Part shown: positions 1 through 6,425 of the stretch, piece after piece
How positions within the stretch are numbered: position 1 is the stretch's first letter
Layout of the letters: each line of letters begins with the position of its first letter
NCBI GenBank assembly: GCA_030620455.1
Contig: JAUXEQ010000019.1
Coordinates: 1 to 11,648, forward strand
Reading direction: 5' to 3'
DNA length: 11,648 nucleotides
Origin: a bacterium
GTDB taxonomy: Bacteria > UBP14 > UBA6098 > B30-G16
Program-made: the position numbers and the translations under genes
The notes under the pieces: model-generated
Seen by the model: only the letters and a program-made list of their open reading frames with translations
What the model was told of the DNA's origin: nothing
Database searches by the model: none

Positions 1-638
1 CAGAATTGATATGTTCAGACATTTCTCCAAAACTCCTTAGTAAATATGCCAATAATGCATTAAACATGATTGATAATAAAATAAGACCAGAAGTAAATAA
101 TTATATCGTAAAATTTACAGAAATAGCATCGCATTGTAATGTAAAATATAGTATTACTAATAATCAAATAACATACGATAAAAGTAAAGTGTTAGCTTTA
201 ACCATAGGAATTGCAGGATGTGGAAAAACAACGTATATTAAGAGGAATCTTCCCGAATATGCTTATATATGCATGGATCGAGTTAGAGGACAATTCTCTC
301 TTAATCCAGTGGATCCTGAGCAAAGCAGCTTAGCGTATAGATTTTGTATTGCAGCACTTCAAAAGACGCTTAGTCAAAATAAATCGGTTATTTGGGATGC
401 AACATCATTAACCAGTCAATCAAGAGTGGCAATATGCGAAATCGGGAGAAAACATAATTATACAATTAAAATAATCTATTTTGACATACCATTAGAAGTC
501 TCCCTTAGGCAAAACATCGATAGAATTAGGATTGTGCCTGAAAAGGTTATCAAGCAGCAATGGATGCAGTTGGAACCTCCTCACCGATGGGAAGCTGATG
601 AATTTGTTATTATTTCCGCAGATAATTCAAGCAATTAA
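1..638 (+). CDS. P-loop polynucleotide-kinase-like protein, C-terminal part
   Basis: The frame is open to the left window edge. The first possible start (TTG at 6) has no Shine-Dalgarno sequence, so the gene very probably begins upstream and only its C-terminal ~210 residues are visible. Counting from the TTG, a Walker A motif GIAGCGKTT lies at residues 68-76, followed by CMDRVR (D91), a WDAT motif (D131) after a hydrophobic strand, and an arginine-rich lid (DRIRIVPEKVI, R173/R175) ending in LEPP. That order (P-loop, Asp-x-x-Arg, D-A-T, R-x-R-x-VP-x-x-V-I) is typical of the T4 Pnkp-like kinase family, which phosphorylates 5'-OH nucleic acid ends or small substrates. The ~60 residues before the P-loop are helical and unrecognised; they may end another domain such as a ligase or HD domain. 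The substrate cannot be told. It converges with murA with only about 30 bases between stops. Confidence 0.7.
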   Translation, partial: ELICSDISPKLLSKYANNALNMIDNKIRPEVNNYIVKFTEIASHCNVKYSITNNQITYDKSKVLALTIGIAGCGKTTYIKRNLPEYAYICMDRVRGQFSLNPVDPEQSSLAYRFCIAALQKTLSQNKSVIWDATSLTSQSRVAICEIGRKHNYTIKIIYFDIPLEVSLRQNIDRIRIVPEKVIKQQWMQLEPPHRWEADEFVIISADNSSN

Positions 639-669
639 CCTTTCATAAACTAACCTATAATACAATAAT

Positions 670-1935
670 TTATTCGCTTAGCCTTTGAATTTTTGCACCG
701 AGAGAATTAAACCTCTCATCGAGACGCTGGTATCCTCGATCTATGTGATACACTCTCTTCAATTTTGAATTACCGTTTGAAACCATCGCTGCAATGAGCA
801 ATCCAGCACCAGCTCTTATATCAGAACACATTATTGTTGTTCCTTCAAGTTTCTGATTACCTATAATCGTAGCTCTATCGCCTGATATTCTTATATTCGC
901 GCCCAGTCGATTAAATTCCATAACATGGATGAACCTATTCTCAAACACTCTCTCCCAAATCACACCCACTCCTTCAGCTGTGCAAAGCGAAGCCATAACC
1001 ATTGGTTGCAAATCCGTAGGAAATCCTGGATATGGATCGGTAACTATATTCACCGACTTAGTACTTTTCGGTGCTTTTAATCGAATCCAATCCTTACCCA
1101 TCTTGAAATCACCACCCATTTCAGAGATTTTTAAAATCGGAACTTTCAGGAATTCTGGTTTAATCCCATTTACTTTAATAGTTCCTCCAGTGGACATCAC
1201 ACCAAAAAGATAGGTTCCCGCTTCGAGACGATCGCCAATAGGAGTGTAATCAACGCCGTGAAGAGATTCCACACCCTCTATCGTTACAGTAGAGGTGCCA
1301 GTTCCACTAACTTTAGCTCCCATTAGATTTAGCATATTCGCAAAGTCGACAATTTCAGGATCCTGTGCAGCATTAATTATCTTTGTTTCACCCTTGGCGA
1401 GAACTGCAGACATTATAATATTCTCAGTGCCCGTATGAGATGGTCTGTCAAAATATATATCACCACCGATTAATTTCCCTCTGGACCTTGCCACTATGTA
1501 CCCATGTTCATCTGTAACTACAGCACCGAGTTTAGCGAATCCTCTTATATGTTGATCGATGGGTCTTGCACCAATGGCACATCCTCCAGGTTGTGAAACC
1601 TTAGCCTCACCATACTTAGCCAGAAGAGGTCCAAGAACCATGAAGCTTGCACGCATTTTACTGACAAGTTCGTATGGAGCTTCGACAGATTTTAAATTTG
1701 AAGCATTAATGGAGAGCTTATTGTTATCATTATCGAAAATAATCTCAGCGCCAAGTCTTTCAACAACCTTAATCATGACACGGACATCTAGAATATCAGG
1801 AATATTATGCAGCACAACAGAGTCATTTTTGCATAATATAGAAGCAGCAATCATAGGTAAAATCGCGTTTTTAGCCGCAAAAACCTCGATCTGACCATTA
1901 AGTGGAGTTCTGCCTGTTACATTAAAAAAATCCAT
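670..1935 (-). CDS. murA: UDP-N-acetylglucosamine 1-carboxyvinyltransferase (MurA)
   Basis: MurA transfers enolpyruvyl from phosphoenolpyruvate to UDP-GlcNAc, the first committed step of peptidoglycan synthesis in the cytoplasm. I choose the ATG at 1935 (421 aa) because GGTGAT lies just upstream at a suitable distance; the TTG at 1947 and GTG at 1944 would overlap that site. Visible landmarks: AAKNAILP near the N-terminus (K22, equivalent to E. coli K22); the loop PGGCAIGARPID with the catalytic Cys at 119 and R124; PGFPTDLQP with D308; and HIDRGYQR with R400 near the C-terminus. Length matches the family (about 419). The loop residue is Cys, not the Asp of naturally fosfomycin-resistant enzymes, so sensitivity is expected. 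It lies 72 bases downstream of pyrB on the same strand with no hairpin between, so it probably shares the pyr transcript. Confidence 0.97.
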   Translation of the reverse strand: MDFFNVTGRTPLNGQIEVFAAKNAILPMIAASILCKNDSVVLHNIPDILDVRVMIKVVERLGAEIIFDNDNNKLSINASNLKSVEAPYELVSKMRASFMVLGPLLAKYGEAKVSQPGGCAIGARPIDQHIRGFAKLGAVVTDEHGYIVARSRGKLIGGDIYFDRPSHTGTENIIMSAVLAKGETKIINAAQDPEIVDFANMLNLMGAKVSGTGTSTVTIEGVESLHGVDYTPIGDRLEAGTYLFGVMSTGGTIKVNGIKPEFLKVPILKISEMGGDFKMGKDWIRLKAPKSTKSVNIVTDPYPGFPTDLQPMVMASLCTAEGVGVIWERVFENRFIHVMEFNRLGANIRISGDRATIIGNQKLEGTTIMCSDIRAGAGLLIAAMVSNGNSKLKRVYHIDRGYQRLDERFNSLGAKIQRLSE

Positions 1936-2007
1936 TAGAATCACCAAAAGTAACGTTAAATATTAATTCAAAATAAATGAAGAGAACACTCAAAACCAAA
2001 AACCCTC

Positions 2008-2934
2008 CTACTTCTTAATTTTACTGGCAAGAGTAAACAGTACAGCCATTCGAACAGCTACACCGTTTGTTACTTGCGGAAGAATAACCGACTCCTCAGA
2101 ATCGGCTACATCAGGATCGATTTCCACTCCTCTATTCATAGGACCTGGATGCATTATAGCATGGTCTGGGTCTAAAAAAGCAACTCTTTCCGATGTTAAA
2201 CCCCATTTCATTCGGTATTCTCGGATCGAAGGGATATATCCGGCTTTTTGTCTTTCAAACTGAAGGCGTAAAACATTAACAACATTAGCACCTGAAAGAG
2301 CCTCCTCGAGATCTGTGTAAACATCGACACCAAAAACATCGCAATTCTGAGGTAAAAGAGTTCTGGGTCCACATATTGCGACAGATGCACCTAACTTCTT
2401 TAGACCCCATATATCACTTCGAGCAACTCTCGAGTGTCGAATATCGCCGACGATTACAACTCTGAGACCTCTGAAGTAACCAAATCTCTGACTTATTGTA
2501 AATAAATCTAATAAAGCCTGAGTGGGATGCTCGTTAGTGCCATCCCCGGCATTAATCACTGGAACACCACATTCTCTTGCAATGTAATATGCAGCACCAA
2601 CACTGGAATGTCGAACAACAACCATATCAACTTTCATTGCTAAAATGTTATTAATTGTATCTCTAAGTGATTCGCCTTTAGATACACTCGATCCAGATAT
2701 TGAAAAATTAACGACATCCGCGGATAATCGCTTCTCGGCAAGTTCAAAGGATATCCGGGTTCGAGTTGAAGGTTCATAAAAAAGGTTAACAACGGTTAAC
2801 CATCGTAGTGTAGGAACTTTTTTTATCTCTCGCTCAAGTATATTTCTAAATGCTTTCGCTTCATCGAGAAGAAACATTATCTCATCAGCGGAAATCTCCC
2901 TCAATCCAATAAGACTCTCGTGTTCAAAGGTCAT
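2008..2934 (-). CDS. pyrB: Aspartate carbamoyltransferase catalytic subunit
   Basis: PyrB condenses carbamoyl phosphate with aspartate to give N-carbamoyl-aspartate, the second step of de novo pyrimidine synthesis. The 308-aa protein has the full motif set: carbamoyl-phosphate loop FYEPSTRTR (residues 52-60), the 80s loop SSVSKGES with K86, HPTQALLD at 136-143, DIRHSRVARS at 164-173, LRLQ at 222-225 (aspartate side) and HPGPMNRG at 262-269. STRTR with HPTQ and the 80s-loop lysine separates it from ornithine carbamoyltransferase. The ATG at 2934 is preceded by a GGGGGT ribosome site. It starts 21 bases after the pyrR stop, so the two are surely co-transcribed. No regulatory pyrI and no pyrC are seen nearby, which suggests the unregulated trimer type, with control exerted through PyrR. 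Confidence 0.97.
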   Translation of the reverse strand: MTFEHESLIGLREISADEIMFLLDEAKAFRNILEREIKKVPTLRWLTVVNLFYEPSTRTRISFELAEKRLSADVVNFSISGSSVSKGESLRDTINNILAMKVDMVVVRHSSVGAAYYIARECGVPVINAGDGTNEHPTQALLDLFTISQRFGYFRGLRVVIVGDIRHSRVARSDIWGLKKLGASVAICGPRTLLPQNCDVFGVDVYTDLEEALSGANVVNVLRLQFERQKAGYIPSIREYRMKWGLTSERVAFLDPDHAIMHPGPMNRGVEIDPDVADSEESVILPQVTNGVAVRMAVLFTLASKIKK

Positions 2935-2955
2935 CCTACCCCCAATAATGGACTA

Positions 2956-3492
2956 TTATTTCTTCCTTAATCTCAGCAGAACTTGATCCATACCGTCTGT
3001 TTCAGCGGTAAGAACCCGTACATATTCGTCAATCCTAAGTTGAACCGACATACCTACGTAATCTGGACAAATTGGAAGTTCACGTCCTCCTCGATCAATA
3101 AGAACCGCAAGCTGAATGCTGCGAGGTCTTCCAAAGTCGAGTATAACATCGATTGCAGACCGAACAGTCCTTCCAGTATATAACACATCATCGACAAGAA
3201 TGATAACCATGTCCTTGGGATTAAATCTAAATTCAGAACCCTTTGTCACAGGAATATCTGTAAGCTCACGGAAGTCATCTCGATAAAGAGTAATATCAAC
3301 CTGACCGAATGCAGGTTTTTCACTGCAATGAGTTTCAACGATTTTTAGTATTCTCTTAGCTAAATCATCACCTCTTTCTCTGATCCCAACGATAGCTAAT
3401 TTCTCAATATTTGGATTGTTTTCAAAGATTTGGCTTGAAATTCTCTCCAGACTTCTGGCAATTGCAGCCTCATCCATAATAGTTTTTTCCAA
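2956..3492 (-). CDS. pyrR: Pyrimidine operon regulator / uracil phosphoribosyltransferase (PyrR)
   Basis: PyrR is a PRTase-fold RNA-binding protein that represses pyr mRNA when bound to UMP and often has weak uracil phosphoribosyltransferase activity. The frame is open to a GTG at 3549, but I choose TTG at 3492 (178 aa). It has a strong GGAGGTG four bases upstream, and EKTIMDEAAIARSLERI from there lines up with the N-terminus of Bacillus PyrR; the extra 19 residues have no family counterpart. Family signatures: GQVDITLYRDD (residues 63-73), the PRPP-binding loop VILVDDVLYTGRT (about 97-109), GRPRSIQLAVLIDRGGRELPI (from 121), and YVG near 146. The gene heads the pyrR-pyrB-murA cluster and faces hydB. 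Its ribosome site can be drawn into a hairpin (separate entry). Confidence 0.95.
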   Translation of the reverse strand: MEKTIMDEAAIARSLERISSQIFENNPNIEKLAIVGIRERGDDLAKRILKIVETHCSEKPAFGQVDITLYRDDFRELTDIPVTKGSEFRFNPKDMVIILVDDVLYTGRTVRSAIDVILDFGRPRSIQLAVLIDRGGRELPICPDYVGMSVQLRIDEYVRVLTAETDGMDQVLLRLRKK

Positions 3493-3496
3493 TATA

Positions 3497-3521
3497 CACC
3501 TCCAACTTAGTGCATTCGGAG
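3497..3521 (-). promoter_or_regulatory. pyrR ribosome site with a pairing leader hairpin
   Basis: On the minus strand the Shine-Dalgarno GGAGGTG (3497-3503) precedes the TTG start of pyrR. The 3' arm UUGGAG (3500-3505) pairs with CUCCGA (3516-3521) around a 10-base loop, giving six pairs including one G-U that would cover the ribosome site. The consensus PyrR anti-antiterminator loop of Bacillus leaders is not visible, so binding by PyrR itself is only inference. The site decides the choice of a TTG start. Confidence 0.45.
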
Positions 3522-3542
3522 CAAAGATAAAGAAATGACAAA

Positions 3543-3736
3543 TTTCCACAAGTGAAATAAAAGAGAACCTTCAAAAGTATCATATAATCAAACAATTCAT
3601 AAATTATAATTCCGATTTTTTTGTTAAAATATTAATCGAGTAACTTCCGAAAACCCATTACAAATAATTAAAACGCAACTATGCTATAAAATAGATTGAC
3701 AGTTATTTAAAAAAAATTAACTTTCCACATGTGAAG
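3543..3736. promoter_or_regulatory. Divergent pyrR/hydB spacer with a repeated 15-base motif
   Basis: The 267-base spacer between pyrR and hydB is very AT-rich. It contains TTTCCACAAGTGAAA at 3543-3557 and TTTCCACATGTGAAG at 3722-3736, identical at 13 of 15 positions and in the same orientation. Each is imperfectly palindromic around CAC..GTG. One lies about 50 bases upstream of the pyrR start, the other about 23 bases upstream of the hydB start. I saw no other copy in the window. They look like sites for one transcription factor, whose identity I cannot name. Confidence 0.35.
3682..3690 (+). promoter_or_regulatory. Possible extended -10 promoter for hydB
   Basis: TGCTATAAA is a near-perfect extended -10 element about 70 bases upstream of the hydB ATG. 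The -35 region is poor (TTACAA at 3658-3663 is too far, at 21 bases), which extended -10 promoters can tolerate. A TTGACA at 3696-3701 is a perfect -35 word but has no good -10 at 16-18 bases. The start site would lie upstream of the 3722-3736 motif copy, so a factor there would act as a roadblock repressor. Confidence 0.3.
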
Positions 3737-3759
3737 AAAATCACTTAACAGGAGGTATT

Positions 3760-4794
3760 ATGCCAGCGTACTTCCTTTCAGGCGATAAGATTGGTGAATT
3801 TACCAGATTGCTTTCAACTTGGGGTAGTATCTATCGATTCGAAAACACTCCTCAGGGAGTACGATTAAAACTGCTTACAGAAGACGAGTATGGGACATAT
3901 GATTTTCCCGCAGTCCGAGCAGCAGAACCAGCTAAGTTTATATTTATTAAAGCCAGAAAAAAAGTTGCTGAATATTTTAATGATGAATGGCGTTATCTGG
4001 ATCTTAAAGTAGAACCCAAGGTTGTTATTGGATTAAAGCAATGCGATCTGAGAGCGATAAAAATCTGGGATAATGTATTCAAAGATGACCCAGACTACAA
4101 AGATGCCCATTATATTTCAGCAAGAGAGAACACACTATTGATTGGAGCGGATTGTCTGGATATTGCCACCACATGTTTCTGCAATCTTATGGACCTTGAA
4201 CCATACCCAACAGATAATACATTCGATCTATCTCTCTCACCTGCAAATAATGGATATGTTCTCTTTATCGGGTCTGAAAAGGGAGCAAACGCCATTGCAG
4301 ATTTAGACTTACCTGATGTAAGTACAGAAAATTTAGCAGAAATAGATCAACGTCGGAAAATAATTAAAGAGAAGCTTGAAGCGCAAAATAGTAAATATAA
4401 AACCGCTGAAACATATAGGAATCTTGTAGAAAAAAATCCGGATAGCAAATCTTGGGATATTCATGGTTCGACTTGTGTCACCTGTGCAGCATGCACTTAT
4501 GTATGCCCAACTTGTTTTTGTTTCAGCATATATGATGTTCCCGGAAAAGATGGGCTTACAGACAGATTTATTGCACTCGATTCCTGTAAATATCAACGTT
4601 TTTCGTTTATGGCAGGTGGTTTAAATCCACGGGGTAGTTTAGTAGAGAGATTTAAACATCGTTATAATCACAAATTTTTTCATTACAATTGGAGATATGG
4701 AATAAATGCTTGTACCGGTTGCGGTAGATGTATCGAGAACTGTATGGGCAAAATAGACATGCGAGAAACCTTGAAGGATTTAGAATCTAAGTAG
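3760..4794 (+). CDS. hydB: Sulfhydrogenase beta subunit-like 4Fe-4S dicluster protein (HydB/AsrA family)
   Basis: HydB is the cytoplasmic iron-sulfur subunit that links the flavoprotein HydG to the catalytic half of group 3b NiFe hydrogenases; AsrA of anaerobic sulfite reductase is related. The 344-aa protein has the family's N-terminal domain with GLKQCDLRAI (C95), GADCLD (C132) and CFCNL (C139, C141). A C-terminal ferredoxin region follows, with CVTCAACTYVCPTCFC (C239, C242, C245, C249, C252, C254) and CTGCGRCIENC (C318, C321, C324, C328). SCKYQ (C276) lies between them. This matches the layout of Pyrococcus HydB. The ATG at 3760 follows AGGAGGT. The last cluster reads CMG rather than the usual CP. 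hydG follows after about 200 bases, but no NiFe large or small subunit is present, so the electron partner is unknown. Confidence 0.85.
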   Translation: MPAYFLSGDKIGEFTRLLSTWGSIYRFENTPQGVRLKLLTEDEYGTYDFPAVRAAEPAKFIFIKARKKVAEYFNDEWRYLDLKVEPKVVIGLKQCDLRAIKIWDNVFKDDPDYKDAHYISARENTLLIGADCLDIATTCFCNLMDLEPYPTDNTFDLSLSPANNGYVLFIGSEKGANAIADLDLPDVSTENLAEIDQRRKIIKEKLEAQNSKYKTAETYRNLVEKNPDSKSWDIHGSTCVTCAACTYVCPTCFCFSIYDVPGKDGLTDRFIALDSCKYQRFSFMAGGLNPRGSLVERFKHRYNHKFFHYNWRYGINACTGCGRCIENCMGKIDMRETLKDLESK

Positions 4795-4998
4795 ATTGTT
4801 ATTATTATCTATGCAGTTTATTTTAATTAACATAGGGTACAACTCGAACTTTTAAAATTTAGAGATTAAATATTTATCATAATAGTTGCATTATTTTCAT
4901 TTGTTAAAGATTTGAATATTATTTTGTTTGAATATAGAAAACATCTAAATATAAGCACCTGAAGTTTTGGGCTAACAAATGCTATAATGGAGGATAAA
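4795..4998 (+). other. AT-rich hydB-hydG spacer
   Basis: About 200 bases without an open frame or a convincing terminator separate two genes that are normally adjacent. TGCTATAAT at 4980-4988 is a perfect extended -10 word, but a start there would cut off the hydG ribosome site (4988-4993), so I do not call it a promoter. Faint -35/-10-like words around 4912-4952 are possible. hydG may be transcribed by read-through from hydB. Confidence 0.4.
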
Positions 4999-5829
4999 AT
5001 GCCCGAGAAGATTGAGAATATTTATTACCCGCTTCCTGCAAAAGTAACTAATATCATAGATGAAACGCCAACAATTAAAACTTACAGATTTAAACTTAAT
5101 GAACCTTTCACATTTCGGGCTGGTCAGTTCGTTCAGCTAACAGTTCCGAATTATGGGGAAGCGCCTTTCACACCATCGTCCAAACCTGGAACCTCAGACG
5201 AGCTTGAGATAACAATCCTAAATGCTGGAAGACTCACAGAAATACTTCACAATAAGACAATCGAGGGAGATACTTTAGGAATAAGAGGTCCTTTCGGAAA
5301 GGGATACCCAATGGATAAATTTAAAGGGCACAATGTTTTAGTAGTGGGTGGAGGTGTGGGTTTAGCCCCACTTAGATCAGGTTTATACTCCCTTTTCGAG
5401 AATGTTGATGAATTAAAGCGTATCTCGATAAAATATGGTGCGAGATCACCAAACGATCAAGTTTTTCGATATCAATACGAGGAATGGTCTAAAATGCCTA
5501 AAACCGACCTATCTCTAGCAATCGATGTGCCATATCCTGGATGGAGCGGAACAGTGGGAGTTGTGACGGTTCTTCTCGACAATTTGGATATCGATATTCC
5601 TAATACATATGTAGTCTCGTGTGGTCCTGAAATTATGTTAAAATTTGTCACATACAAACTTCTAGACTTAGGCTTCAAACCTGAACAAATTTACCTTTCG
5701 ATGAACCGAAGAATGTCTTGTGGGCTTGGATTATGTCATCGTTGCAATATTGGACCATATTATCTATGTAAAGATGGACCAGACATGTGCTATGCGAAAA
5801 TTAAAGATTATCCAAATGTGTTTTCTTAA
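4999..5829 (+). CDS. hydG: Sulfhydrogenase gamma subunit-like FAD/NAD(P)-binding protein with 2Fe-2S centre (HydG)
   Basis: HydG exchanges electrons between NAD(P)H and the HydB iron-sulfur chain; it belongs to the ferredoxin-reductase family with PyrK. I choose the ATG at 4999 (276 aa) because TGGAGG at 4988-4993 lies five bases upstream and overlaps the alternative ATG at 4987. Domains in order: FAD-binding barrel with FRAGQFVQL (about 39-47), APFTPSS at 55-61, GRLTEIL at 77-83 and RGPFGKGYP at 96-104; NAD(P)-binding fold with GGGVGLAPLR at 117-126 and CGPE at 208-211; C-terminal 2Fe-2S site CGLGLCHRC...C (C241, C246, C249, C257) followed by KDGP. RRMSCG before the cluster and CKDGP after it favour HydG over PyrK, but a PyrK-like role cannot be excluded. 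A terminator follows. Confidence 0.86.
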   Translation: MPEKIENIYYPLPAKVTNIIDETPTIKTYRFKLNEPFTFRAGQFVQLTVPNYGEAPFTPSSKPGTSDELEITILNAGRLTEILHNKTIEGDTLGIRGPFGKGYPMDKFKGHNVLVVGGGVGLAPLRSGLYSLFENVDELKRISIKYGARSPNDQVFRYQYEEWSKMPKTDLSLAIDVPYPGWSGTVGVVTVLLDNLDIDIPNTYVVSCGPEIMLKFVTYKLLDLGFKPEQIYLSMNRRMSCGLGLCHRCNIGPYYLCKDGPDMCYAKIKDYPNVFS

Positions 5830-5867
5830 AAGGCAGAATCCCGCTTGAGTTTGCAACCCGAAGAATT

Positions 5868-5893
5868 AAAGGCTCGATCATTCGAGCTTTTTT
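5868..5893 (+). terminator. Rho-independent terminator after hydG
   Basis: A perfect 6-bp stem GCTCGA / TCGAGC with loop TCAT (5872-5887), extendable by AAA-TTT pairs, runs directly into six T residues. It lies about 40 bases after the hydG stop and ends the plus-strand unit. Read from the convergent cupin gene the stem is followed only by CTTTAATT, so it would terminate that strand less well. Confidence 0.85.
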
Positions 5894-5914
5894 ATTAAAA
5901 AAGTATAATTAGTT

Positions 5915-6310
5915 TCAAAGTTGTTTATTCTCAATATTATTCTCCTCACTTCCTAATATCTCCTCAATCTGAGGTGCCCAGGCTGGAACAACAATACATA
6001 AAAAAACTAACTCCTCATTTCCAATGTTTTTAATTCGTTGCTTCGAATGCGGAGGGATGTAAACCGTATCACCTTCAGTGATTTCATCAATTTCATCGTC
6101 AATGTATATCTCTCCTTTTCCCTTGAGAATAAAATATACTTCAGAATGCTTAAGTTTATGTAAGGTTGTAATGCTTTTTGGTTTAATTCGAGCAATTGCT
6201 AAACTGTAACCTAAATCCAAATTCTGCTTAAGTGGATTAAATATTTCCTTGAGCTTTGAATCGTCTCCTGCAATGAATTCAGTTAAATTAATATGATTTA
6301 TAATAAACAT
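5915..6310 (-). CDS. Small single-domain cupin protein
   Basis: The 131-aa protein is a single cupin barrel. Motif 1 reads HKLKHSEVYFILKGKG (H51, H55, E57, G64) and motif 2 GDTVYIPPHSKQRIKN (80-95). Cupins range from metal-dependent enzymes to sugar isomerases and sensors; the substrate here is not recognisable. In motif 2 the usual metal-binding His of the P-P-x-x-x-H pattern is Gln91, while H88 sits three residues earlier, so the metal site, if any, is altered. I recall related small cupins with the same Gln and a C-terminal FLCIVxPAW, matched here by FLCIVVPAW. The ATG follows AGGAAA at a good distance. It sits 115 bases downstream of the MoxR gene on the same strand and is convergent with hydG. 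It may be read through from moxR or have its own promoter. Confidence 0.85.
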   Translation of the reverse strand: MFIINHINLTEFIAGDDSKLKEIFNPLKQNLDLGYSLAIARIKPKSITTLHKLKHSEVYFILKGKGEIYIDDEIDEITEGDTVYIPPHSKQRIKNIGNEELVFLCIVVPAWAPQIEEILGSEENNIENKQL

Positions 6311-6425
6311 TATTTCCTATTCATTCAGTTTGCTTATACACAAAACCTTAGTATTAATTCACTGTTGATAATACACTAAATATCGCTTAAACTTCGGAAA
6401 AGTTTTTCGAAATTATTAGATTTAA

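Noticed and set aside
929..1213. Plus-strand open frame of 94 codons inside murA
   Set aside because: Antisense shadow of a full-length, well conserved murA; no ribosome site or family resemblance.
3493..3549. N-terminal extension of PyrR from a GTG at 3549
   Set aside because: The extra residues have no family counterpart, and the strong GGAGGTG sits inside that stretch, just before the TTG at 3492.
4809..4835. CTATG/CATAG inverted repeat after hydB as a terminator
   Set aside because: The stem is five pairs with a 17-base loop and no T run.
4987..4998. Earlier ATG for hydG
   Set aside because: It overlaps the TGGAGG ribosome site that serves the ATG at 4999; four extra residues have no support.
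6370..6425. TTCGAAAA/TTTTCCGAA hairpin after moxR as a terminator
   Set aside because: The arms leave almost no loop, contain a bulge and are not followed by a clear T run on the minus strand.
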